DNA of 32,020 bases from Candidatus Phelpsiimicrobium noxiivivens (GTDB lineage Bacteria > Omnitrophota > Gorgyraeia > Velamenicoccales > Velamenicoccaceae). The translations under genes and the position numbers were made by a program. The DNA is taken from the NCBI GenBank assembly GCA_001873995.1, contig MNVR01000027.1, positions 1 to 32,020 on the forward strand, given 5' to 3'. The number at the start of each line of letters is the position of its first letter. The first letter of the stretch is position 1. Below the pieces are notes generated by a model, which saw only the letters and a list, made by a program, of their open reading frames with translations, searched no databases and had not been told where the DNA came from. Positions 15,498-22,307 of this stretch are shown piece after piece.

Positions 15498-15595
15498 AGA
15501 TGGCAGCTGGCTACCCTACAAAATAAATATATGATTAGGCCCTTTAGCTTTGTGCCCCACTCTTTCGGGTGGTTTACCTTTTACGTCTTCCGTTT
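15498..15595 (-). ncRNA. Cyclic-di-GMP-I riboswitch (GEMM) upstream of pilA
   Basis: The minus-strand RNA has the ordered conserved blocks of the GEMM-I aptamer. They are GGTAAACC, a hairpin with a GAAA tetraloop (CACCCGAAAGAGTGG), the core GGCACAAAGC, the tetraloop-receptor side CCTAA, the partner GTAGGGTAGCC, and the closing CAGCTGCC. GCTA and TAGC close the receptor helix. Aligned by eye to the Vibrio Vc2 aptamer, the base equivalent to ligand contact G20 is G, as in c-di-GMP-binding forms. The cGAMP-selective forms have A. It has its own promoter and is followed by a terminator, so it probably controls transcription elongation into pilA. Confidence 0.88.
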
Positions 15596-15605
15596 TCCTA
15601 GTGTA

Positions 15606-15634
15606 AGTATAGCATCCGAAGATCTAATATTCAA
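15606..15634 (-). promoter_or_regulatory. Sigma-70 promoter P1 driving the riboswitch RNA
   Basis: On the minus strand: -35 TTGAAT (15634-15629), a 17-base spacer and -10 TATACT (15611-15606). The predicted start, near 15599, coincides with the first base or two of the aptamer (GGAAAACGGAAG). The promoter begins just after the pilC stop codon, so the riboswitch is not simply the tail of the pilC transcript. Confidence 0.6.
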
Positions 15635-15642
15635 GACACCCG

Positions 15643-16836
15643 TCATTTTATCAGTTCTGTTATCTTGAATATAGGCATAAATAACGCTACCACGATACCG
15701 CCGATGATGATGCCAAGAAATCCTATGACGAGCGGTTCTATCATAGACGTCAATCCGCTGACCGCGGCGTCCACTTGCTCATCATAAAAGTCGGCTATTT
15801 TATTCAGCATCTTCTCTAACTGGCCCGTCTGTTCACCGACTGATATCATCCTGACGACCATAGGAGGAAAAGCGCCGCTTCTTGACAAAGGCTCAGAGAT
15901 CGGCTCTCCCTCCCTTATGGAAGCGCGCGCGTCGGTTACAGCTTTTTCTACCACCATATTACCAGCTGTCTTACCAACGATCTCAAGGGCGTTCAAAATA
16001 GGAACGCCGCTTTTGACCAGAGTAGCCAGTGTCCTGGAAAATTTAGCCACCACGACCTTTCTAAACAATGGGCCGAATATGGGCGCGCGCAAAAGGTTGT
16101 GGTCAAATTGAAAGCGGCCTTTAGGAGTATTGATATATTTCTTGAACAAAAATACCAACACGGTAAAAATTATGACAAAAAATAAGAAGAATCTTCTTAA
16201 AGCATCAGAAATACCTATCAATATCTGCGTCGGCACAGGCAATGTGCCGCCAAGCGAATCAAATATGCCTTTAAAAGTAGGAACAACTTTTATTAAAAGT
16301 ACTAAAGTAATAAGGAAGGCCATGGAAATAACGACCGCGGGATACACAAGCGACGATTTTACTTTTCTTTGCAATGCGCTTGATTTTTCAAGATAAGACG
16401 CCAGACGGTCAAGTATCTCATCAAGCAGGCCTGAGGTCTCGCCCGCCTTGACCATATTAATATATAGATTTGAAAATATCTTAGGATGCCTTTCCAAAGA
16501 CTCATGCAGGCTTGAGCCTCCCTCAATATCCTCTTTTATCTTTAACGTGACGCTTGAAAGTATTTTATTTTCGGCCTGTTCGCTTAGAATATGAAGCGAC
16601 TGGACTAAAGTGATGCCGCTATCCACCATGGTAGCCAACTGGCGTGAAAAAACAACAAGGTCATCTAATTTTACTCCCTGCTCTCTGACTTTTTTAAGCC
16701 TTTCTTCCTTGACGGCAATAACGATGAGGCCTTTCTTATGAAGAACAGTTATAGCATCATGTTCATTCAACGCCTCAACGATACCAGAGAATTTTAAACC
16801 CTGATTGTCCTTAGCGCTATAACTATAGACTGACAT
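15643..16836 (-). CDS. pilC: Type IV pilus inner-membrane platform protein PilC
   Basis: PilC is the cytoplasmic-membrane platform driven by the PilB ATPase. The 397-residue protein has the short N-terminal domain (MSVYSYSAKDNQGLKFSGIVEA). Two T2SSF repeats follow, each with its signature: MVDSGITLVQSLHIL (about 71) and LVKSGVPILNALEIV (about 273). The membrane segments are near 170-190, 220-240 and 370-392. The hallmark FSRQLATMVDSG and GEQTGQLEKML motifs are intact. An AAGGAG ribosome site precedes the ATG. The stop codon is followed at once by the riboswitch promoter. Confidence 0.95.
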   Translation of the reverse strand: MSVYSYSAKDNQGLKFSGIVEALNEHDAITVLHKKGLIVIAVKEERLKKVREQGVKLDDLVVFSRQLATMVDSGITLVQSLHILSEQAENKILSSVTLKIKEDIEGGSSLHESLERHPKIFSNLYINMVKAGETSGLLDEILDRLASYLEKSSALQRKVKSSLVYPAVVISMAFLITLVLLIKVVPTFKGIFDSLGGTLPVPTQILIGISDALRRFFLFFVIIFTVLVFLFKKYINTPKGRFQFDHNLLRAPIFGPLFRKVVVAKFSRTLATLVKSGVPILNALEIVGKTAGNMVVEKAVTDARASIREGEPISEPLSRSGAFPPMVVRMISVGEQTGQLEKMLNKIADFYDEQVDAAVSGLTSMIEPLVIGFLGIIIGGIVVALFMPIFKITELIK

Positions 16837-16851
16837 ATTACTCCTTAATTT

Positions 16852-16880
16852 TGTATACTGTAGGTATCCATTCCCTGCAA
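16852..16880 (-). promoter_or_regulatory. Possible promoter for pilC
   Basis: On the minus strand: -35-like TTGCAG (16880-16875), a 17-base spacer and -10 TATACA (16857-16852). The predicted start, near 16845, would leave a leader of only about 9 bases that begins inside the AAGGAG ribosome site. The match is partial, so confidence is low. Confidence 0.3.
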
Positions 16881-16904
16881 AATTAATCCCGAAGATTACT
16901 TAGA

Positions 16905-16932
16905 CAATTTTAAGCGCAATAGCTTAAAATTG
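16905..16932. terminator. AT-rich perfect hairpin between the HD-GYP gene and pilC
   Basis: CAATTTTAAGC (16905-16915) and GCTTAAAATTG (16922-16932) form an exact 11-bp inverted repeat with a six-base loop. It lies 45 bases after the HD-GYP stop. No T-tract follows on the minus strand, so it may terminate weakly, protect the mRNA 3' end or bind a regulator. A second, imperfect stem (ACCAAG near 16943 with CTTGGT near 16967) lies between it and the gene. Confidence 0.5.
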
Positions 16933-16976
16933 ATAAGTGTTTAACCAAGGGATCGAAGTTTTATTCCTCTTGGTAC

Positions 16977-18041
16977 TCAAATCTTATCAACGATCTTCAT
17001 AAAGGCAGCCACGACTTTAGGGTCAAACTGGGTATCTCTGTTCTTCGCGATCTCATCTATCGCTTCCTTTTTAGACAACCCAACTCTTCTATAAGGCCGC
17101 GCTGAAACCATCGCGTCATAGCTGTCGGCGACCGCCAGAATACGCGACCCCAAAGGTATGTCTTCACCCTTGATCCCGGCTGGATATCCCTTTCCATCCC
17201 AACGTTCATGATGATGTTTGACAATGGCAATAACGTTATCTAAAAATCTCAAAGGCTCTAAGATCTGAGCGCCTTTTTGAGAATGCAGCCTGATCTCGGT
17301 AAACTCTTCCTGCGTCAAAGCGCCCGGCTTACTTAAGATACTGTCATGAACACCTATTTTGCCTAGATCATGCAACTGGCAGGCATCCTTTAAGTCCTCC
17401 GCATAGCTCATGTCCACGTTCATCTGACGGGCGATAATTTCCGCGTAACGCGTCACGTTATCAGAATGCGCGTAAGTATAATGGTCCCGTGCGTCTATCG
17501 CGTGCGCCAAGGCCTTTATAGTGCGCATGTATGTCTCTTTCAGGTCTTCGTAGAGCCTCGTCAAATTTTTTGTGCTCTCTTCAATACGCTTGGCCAAAAG
17601 AAGGTTCTGTTTCTGTAAAGAGAGGTTCCTCTCTTCTGTGCCTCTTTGAGAACGTATGTTGTTAGAAACGAATTTCGCGTAATCCAACGCGTGCCTTGCC
17701 TTAAAATGGACCTCATCACCTTTTAAGGGTTTATAAAGATAATCCGCAGCCCCTAAGTCCATAGACTCTTGAACGAGATTTGCTTTATCCGGATAACTTA
17801 AAATAACTATCCCTAAATTTCCATCCAGCCTCTTCAACTCCCGGATAAGATAGTGGGCATCAATATCCGGTATATCCATATCAACAAAGACAAGGTTGAC
17901 AGGCTCTTCATTATAAAGCTGCAGGCCTACTTTAGCGGCGCAAGCAACACGCACCTGAAAACCCCGCGCCCCCAAAGCTGACTTGATAAGGTTGCACGTA
18001 GATTCCTCTCCATCAATCACAAGAACTTGTTCTTCGCCCAT
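16977..18041 (-). CDS. Response regulator with HD-GYP c-di-GMP phosphodiesterase domain
   Basis: The 354-residue protein joins an N-terminal receiver domain (1 to about 120) to an HD-GYP domain (about 165-354). The receiver has VLVIDGEE and the likely phospho-acceptor Asp54 in VFVDMDIPD, with lysine in YLYKPLKG. The HD-GYP metal ligands are all visible: AHSDNV, LHDLGKIGV, RLHSQKG, KHHHERWDGKGYPAG (the GYP motif) and VADSYDAM. HD-GYP enzymes hydrolyse c-di-GMP to GMP via pGpG, so this one should lower c-di-GMP when phosphorylated. No partner histidine kinase is in the window. It lies between pilB and pilC, and the c-di-GMP riboswitch follows pilC, which suggests local control of pilus production. 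Confidence 0.93.
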   Translation of the reverse strand: MGEEQVLVIDGEESTCNLIKSALGARGFQVRVACAAKVGLQLYNEEPVNLVFVDMDIPDIDAHYLIRELKRLDGNLGIVILSYPDKANLVQESMDLGAADYLYKPLKGDEVHFKARHALDYAKFVSNNIRSQRGTEERNLSLQKQNLLLAKRIEESTKNLTRLYEDLKETYMRTIKALAHAIDARDHYTYAHSDNVTRYAEIIARQMNVDMSYAEDLKDACQLHDLGKIGVHDSILSKPGALTQEEFTEIRLHSQKGAQILEPLRFLDNVIAIVKHHHERWDGKGYPAGIKGEDIPLGSRILAVADSYDAMVSARPYRRVGLSKKEAIDEIAKNRDTQFDPKVVAAFMKIVDKI

Positions 18042-18102
18042 AATTTCAAAGAAAGATATGATATATAGTTTATAGTAAAAAATAAAAACAAACCGCTGTC
18101 GT

Positions 18103-18121
18103 TGCCTGCTTACGGCAGGCA
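18103..18121. repeat. TGCCTGC/GCAGGCA hairpin repeat
   Basis: TGCCTGC (18103-18109) and GCAGGCA (18115-18121) form a perfect 7-bp stem in the 205-base spacer between pilB and the HD-GYP gene. The same type of CCTGCC/GGCAGG hairpin occurs inside MITE-like copy 3 at 13643-13658, so it is a dispersed unit. The rest of the spacer is AT-rich and contains TATAG-type repeats like those near 671. No further gene is seen. Confidence 0.55.
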
Positions 18122-18246
18122 GGTAATCAAAACCATTGAGGTTTTTTTCAACGATCTCATTTTAAGCTATGTTTATGTTAAATACTATACTTTATTTTAA
18201 TATTCCTCTTTCTCTATGCTATATACTATTAACTATAAAGTTTCTA

Positions 18247-19968
18247 TTATTCTTCAACCGTAGCCTGCAGGGCTTCCTCAAGAGTGATGACGCCCTCAAC
18301 TACTTTAAGCATCGCATCGTCGCGCAACGTCAAAAAACCTTTTTCCTTAACAGCAAACTCTTTTATCTGCCCCGAAGAAGCGCGTTTAATAATCAGATCG
18401 CGTAAAGAGTCATCAATGGCAAGGACTTCATGTATACCTATTCGTTCAAAATAACCTGTATTATTACAATGCGGGCATCCTTTTCCTTTAAAAAATGTAG
18501 GCTTGAGGCTGCCTTTCAATACTTTCTCAATACCTAACTTCTTCCATGTCTCTTTAGGTATATGGCTTTCTTCCCTGCACTGTAAACAGACCTTGCGGCA
18601 CAACCTCTTGGCCGAAGTAACAATAAGGCTGGATGCCACGAGAAACGGCTCAACACCCATGTCTATAAGACGCGTTACAGCGCCCACAGCGTCGTTGGTA
18701 TGCAGAGTAGAAAGCACTATTTGTCCGGTCAGCGATGCTTTTATAGCGATATCCGCGGTTTCTGAATCCCTTATTTCACCTACCATAACTACGTCGGGGC
18801 TTTGCCTTAGGACCGAACGCAAGCCCGAAGCAAAGGTAAGGCCGATATCAGGCCTAACAGGGATCTGAGTGATACCTTCCAATTGATATTCAACAGGATC
18901 TTCAATTGTGACAATATTCAATTCTGGGGTGTTTAGTTTATTCAAAATAGAATAGAGCGTCGTGGATTTACCGCAACCCGTAGGCCCCGTGATCAATATC
19001 ATACCGAACGGTTTTTTAACGGCCTCAGCAAAAAGCCTTAATGGTTCCGGAGATAACCCAAGCGACTCAAGCCCAACGCCAAGCTTAGCTCGGTCTAGGG
19101 TCCTTAAAACGAATTTCTGTCCAAAAGTCGTAGGTAACGCTGATACCCTGAAATCTATTTCCCTATCCCTTGACTTCACCTTAAAGCGGCCGTCCTGCGG
19201 CAACCTAGCCTCGGTGATATCAAGGCCGGAGATTATCTTTATTCTAGCCAGAATAGCATTCTGGTTCTTCTTGGGCAATTTAAAAACATCATAAAGGTGC
19301 CCATCAACGCGGTAGCGCACGCGCAGATCACGCTCCATAGGTTCAATATGGATATCCGAGGCCCGTCTTTTCAATGCCTCGGTTATCATAAGATCAGCGA
19401 TCTTGACAATAGGCGCCTTGGCGCTCTCTTCAAGGACAGTGCCCAACTCAAGAGTCCCATCAACTTTAACGACCTCAACGTCTTTGCCCTTTCCATCTTC
19501 TTCGATCATGCTGGTGATATCTTCGTTGCTCGCGGACCCAGAAAAAAACTTATCCAAAACCTTAGTAAGTTCCTTTTCTCCAGCCAAAACGATATCAATA
19601 TCATAGCCAGTTATCACCCTAATATCGTCAATAGCGAATATATTAAGAGGATCACTCATGGCTACCGTAAGCACGTTGCCGATCTTTGACAAAGCCACTA
19701 TCTTATACTGCCTGGCGATCTTTTCTGGGAGTAACCCAACGACCTGCGGATCAACTTTGTATTTTGACAACTCTAAGTAAGGAATAAACAATTCTTTTGA
19801 AAGAGCTGCCATAAGATCTCTCTCCTTGACATAACCTTCCTTTAATAAAATATCCTTTAAATTCCCGCCAGTATCGGCGCGAACCTTCAAAGCCCTCTCC
19901 ATATCTTGAGGCGTCACCAACTTAGCCTCAAGAAGGATATCCGGTAATTTCTTCTTTAACATAGCCAT
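18247..19968 (-). CDS. pilB: PilB/GspE-type pilus assembly ATPase (second copy)
   Basis: This hexameric AAA-like ATPase powers pilin insertion. The 573 residues contain an N-terminal MshEN/GspE_N domain (KLPDILLEAKLVTPQDMERALKV, 1 to about 150), Walker A GPTGCGKSTTLYS, the Asp box DPVEYQLEGI, and Walker B DVVMVGEIRDSETADIA. The zinc-binding cysteines are CRKVCLQC and CPHCNNTG. Walker A has Cys where the neighbouring paralogue has Ser, a tolerated change. It lies directly after a second full-length PilB-like gene. No pilT retraction ATPase is in the window. Both copies look like extension ATPases from their zinc motif and N-domain. Which one serves this pilus cannot be told. Confidence 0.93.
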   Translation of the reverse strand: MAMLKKKLPDILLEAKLVTPQDMERALKVRADTGGNLKDILLKEGYVKERDLMAALSKELFIPYLELSKYKVDPQVVGLLPEKIARQYKIVALSKIGNVLTVAMSDPLNIFAIDDIRVITGYDIDIVLAGEKELTKVLDKFFSGSASNEDITSMIEEDGKGKDVEVVKVDGTLELGTVLEESAKAPIVKIADLMITEALKRRASDIHIEPMERDLRVRYRVDGHLYDVFKLPKKNQNAILARIKIISGLDITEARLPQDGRFKVKSRDREIDFRVSALPTTFGQKFVLRTLDRAKLGVGLESLGLSPEPLRLFAEAVKKPFGMILITGPTGCGKSTTLYSILNKLNTPELNIVTIEDPVEYQLEGITQIPVRPDIGLTFASGLRSVLRQSPDVVMVGEIRDSETADIAIKASLTGQIVLSTLHTNDAVGAVTRLIDMGVEPFLVASSLIVTSAKRLCRKVCLQCREESHIPKETWKKLGIEKVLKGSLKPTFFKGKGCPHCNNTGYFERIGIHEVLAIDDSLRDLIIKRASSGQIKEFAVKEKGFLTLRDDAMLKVVEGVITLEEALQATVEE

Positions 19969-19975
19969 GTTTTTA

Positions 19976-20020
19976 GTTCGCGGGTTACGAGTTCGCGGAT
20001 TACGGATTACGAGTTACTAA
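19976..20020. repeat. Short-unit tandem repeat between the two pilB genes
   Basis: The 52-base spacer is almost entirely near-repeats of GTTCGCGG and (G)ATTACG/GTTACGAG: GTTCGCGGGTTACGA, then GTTCGCGGATTACG, GATTACG and AGTTAC. It shows no promoter or ribosome-site pattern beyond the last bases before the gene. This is the expected look of slippage-derived intergenic repeat DNA. Confidence 0.6.
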
Positions 20021-21754
20021 TTAATTATCTTTTGCTATAGATTCATCCGGAGCTGTCACGCGCAATATCTCCTCCAGCGTAGTCACTCCCTCTAAAACCT
20101 TAAGGACGCCGTTTTCCCTCAATGTCTGCATGCCATCACGCCGCGCCGCGGATTTTAATTCATGCTCCTGCGCCTTCTTTAACACCAACTCCTTGATGGC
20201 GGGCGTGAATGTAAGCACTTCGCCAATAACTATACGACCGCTATAACCAATGTTAAAACACCTTTTACACCCCTTGCCTCTATATGCCAAAATAGGGCTT
20301 TTGGAATGCTTTATCCCTAAACTATCTATCATAACATCTGTCAAGACGTAACTTTCCTTGCAGGAATCGCATATCTTCCTGACTAAGCGCTGATTAAGAA
20401 GACAAATAACAGAAGATGTGATAAGGAAAGGCTCAACCCCCATGTTCACTAACCGCAAAACCGAGCCCGCTGCGGTGGTAGTATGCAGGGTGCTTAAAAC
20501 AAGGTGCCCTGTAAGAGCGCTCTTGATAGCAATATCCACTGTATCAAAATCCCTGATCTCTCCTACCATTATGATATCAGGATCCTGCCTTAAAATAGAG
20601 CGCAGGCAGCTGGCGAATGTTAAGCCGATCTCAGGCCTGATAGTCACCTGATTTATACCTTCTAATTGATATTCAACTGGATCTTCTACGGTCACGATGT
20701 TATCTTCCGGGCTGTCAATATATTTTAGGATAGAGTATAAAGTCGTGGTCTTACCGCTGCCCGTAGGCCCACAGGCTAGGATCATCCCATGAGGCTGATC
20801 ACTGCAGGCCTTGATCGTAGCCAATGTCTTATTATCAAAACCGAGCCTATCTACATCCAGGGTTGCCATGCTCTTATCCAAGATCCTTAAGGCCGCCTTC
20901 TCACCATAAAATGACGGTAAAATAGAGACCCTGAAATCCACAAACCTGTCCGGGAGTTTTAATTTAAACCTGCCATCCTGAGGCAGGCGGTGTTCGGAGA
21001 TATCAAGGTCCGACATGACCTTGATCCTTGAAACTATGGACGCGTGAAATTTTACCGGCGGCGACTCTATTTCCCTAAGCATACCATCTACCCTGACGCG
21101 CACGCGCATAGTACGTTCCCAGGGTTCTATCAAAATGTCACTGGCGCCCATCTCAATACCACGCTCAATAAGCAAATTCGTGATCTTTATGACAGGCGCC
21201 TCTTTAGTCAGGCGCATCAGCTCCTGCGTGTCAAAACCGCCTTCCCTTGACGAGCGCACGACTTCAATATCAACCTCAGAGGCTTCTTTGATAATATCAT
21301 CTATCACCTGCGTCGTCTCAGGTTCCTCATAATACTGCTCAATGGTAGACAAGATCTCATTTTGTTGGGCAATAATAGGATTTATCTCAAACCCGGTAAG
21401 GCTCTTTAGATCATCAATAGCGAATATGTTCAAAGGGTCAGCCATGGCAACGGTCAGAGACTTACCCATCTTTCCGATAGACACTATCTGATAGTGTTTG
21501 GCCATCTCTTTTGGGATCAATTTTAATACGTCGGGTTCTATTTTAAACCGGGCTAAAGAAATCGGCGGAAATCCGAGGCCTTCGCTAAGCGCTATAAGAA
21601 GGTCTTTTTCATTTATGAGATTAAGTTTGACAAGGCAATCGCTTAATTTTCCGCCGTGTTCTTTCTGGACCTGAAGAGCGAGTTTTAGATCGTCTTCTGA
21701 GATAAGCTTATTCTTGATCAATATTTGCTGCAGTCGTTCTCGGAGTGAACTCAT
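20021..21754 (-). CDS. pilB: PilB/GspE-type pilus assembly ATPase (first copy)
   Basis: The 577-residue product begins MSSLRERLQQILIKNKLISEDDLKLALQ, an MshEN-type domain that in other PilB/MshE proteins binds c-di-GMP. Walker A is GPTGSGKTTTLYS, the Asp box DPVEYQLEGINQ and Walker B DIIMVGEIRDFDTVDIA. The zinc cysteines are CDSCKESY and CKRCFNIGYSGR. The ATG at 21754 is chosen because it gives the family N-terminus. A TTG at 21778 adds eight unlike residues encoded by repeat-like spacer, and neither start has a good Shine-Dalgarno site. It follows a free-standing MshEN gene and precedes a second pilB, so the block has three related N-domains in a row. Confidence 0.93.
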   Translation of the reverse strand: MSSLRERLQQILIKNKLISEDDLKLALQVQKEHGGKLSDCLVKLNLINEKDLLIALSEGLGFPPISLARFKIEPDVLKLIPKEMAKHYQIVSIGKMGKSLTVAMADPLNIFAIDDLKSLTGFEINPIIAQQNEILSTIEQYYEEPETTQVIDDIIKEASEVDIEVVRSSREGGFDTQELMRLTKEAPVIKITNLLIERGIEMGASDILIEPWERTMRVRVRVDGMLREIESPPVKFHASIVSRIKVMSDLDISEHRLPQDGRFKLKLPDRFVDFRVSILPSFYGEKAALRILDKSMATLDVDRLGFDNKTLATIKACSDQPHGMILACGPTGSGKTTTLYSILKYIDSPEDNIVTVEDPVEYQLEGINQVTIRPEIGLTFASCLRSILRQDPDIIMVGEIRDFDTVDIAIKSALTGHLVLSTLHTTTAAGSVLRLVNMGVEPFLITSSVICLLNQRLVRKICDSCKESYVLTDVMIDSLGIKHSKSPILAYRGKGCKRCFNIGYSGRIVIGEVLTFTPAIKELVLKKAQEHELKSAARRDGMQTLRENGVLKVLEGVTTLEEILRVTAPDESIAKDN

Positions 21755-21778
21755 ATCGCTTGAATGGCCAATGCCCAA

Positions 21779-21843
21779 TAAAAAAATATTGCATTGGAAA
21801 TTTGTATTTGGGATTTAATGTGAAGTTTGAATCTTGTCATTTG
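21779..21843. repeat. Word-like repeat spacer (ATTTG/GGGATTT/GTCATTT units)
   Basis: The spacer between the MshEN gene and pilB consists of slipped variants of short units such as GGAAATTTGTATTTGGGATTTAA and GTCATTTGTCATTTT. It resembles the other low-complexity spacers at 668-806 and 19976-20020 in style, but its words differ. No ribosome site or promoter stands out. Confidence 0.4.
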
Positions 21844-22293
21844 TCATTTTTTCGCGTAGCATCTCTCAATGGCCTTACGAACATCAGTTGTCGTGCTCAC
21901 GAAAGCTTGGACAACGCATTTGGATATCTCCTCTACGTCTTCAATAGCCTGTGTATTAAGAGGATTAGACATAGCGAGAGTCAAGTTATTGCCTATCTTG
22001 TCAATGGGGATAATGCAATACTGCCGCGCCACCTGTTCGGGAATGAGCTTCGCCAGCTCAAGATCAATATCGTAATTGGCAAGAGGCAGGTAAGGGAAAC
22101 CATACTGCGCCGTTAGGACCTGAGCTATATCTTCCTCTTTAGAAAACCCCAGCTGAACGAGGATCTCTCCTATAAGACCGCCATTGACTTTCTGATAATC
22201 AAGCGCTTTCTGAAGCTGTTCAGGCGTTATGATCTTTCTCTCTATCAATAGCTCGCCCAATTGTTTTGTCGTAACTCGCTTTAACGAAGACAT
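21844..22293 (-). CDS. Free-standing MshEN/GspE N-terminal domain protein
   Basis: The 149-residue product aligns only with the N-terminal domain of GspE/PilB/MshE ATPases. It has a first motif KQLGELLIERKIITPEQLQKALDYQ and a second GLIGEILVQLGFSKEEDIAQVLTAQYG, then the linker FPYLPLANYDIDLELAKLIPEQVARQYCIIPI and DPLN-like SNPLNTQAIEDV. There is no Walker motif and the frame stops cleanly. In MshE the paired motifs of about 24 residues bind c-di-GMP. This protein may therefore be a c-di-GMP receptor or a regulatory partner of the two downstream ATPases, though a duplicated ATPase remnant is also possible. The gene starts 14 bases after the GAF-GGDEF gene. Confidence 0.85.
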   Translation of the reverse strand: MSSLKRVTTKQLGELLIERKIITPEQLQKALDYQKVNGGLIGEILVQLGFSKEEDIAQVLTAQYGFPYLPLANYDIDLELAKLIPEQVARQYCIIPIDKIGNNLTLAMSNPLNTQAIEDVEEISKCVVQAFVSTTTDVRKAIERCYAKK

Positions 22294-22307
22294 GCCAACC
22301 CTCTCTC

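Noticed and set aside
15498-15595. The aptamer as a cGAMP-selective GEMM-Ib riboswitch
   Set aside because: By hand alignment the base equal to position 20 is G, while cGAMP-selective members have A. The alignment is manual, so this is a preference rather than proof.
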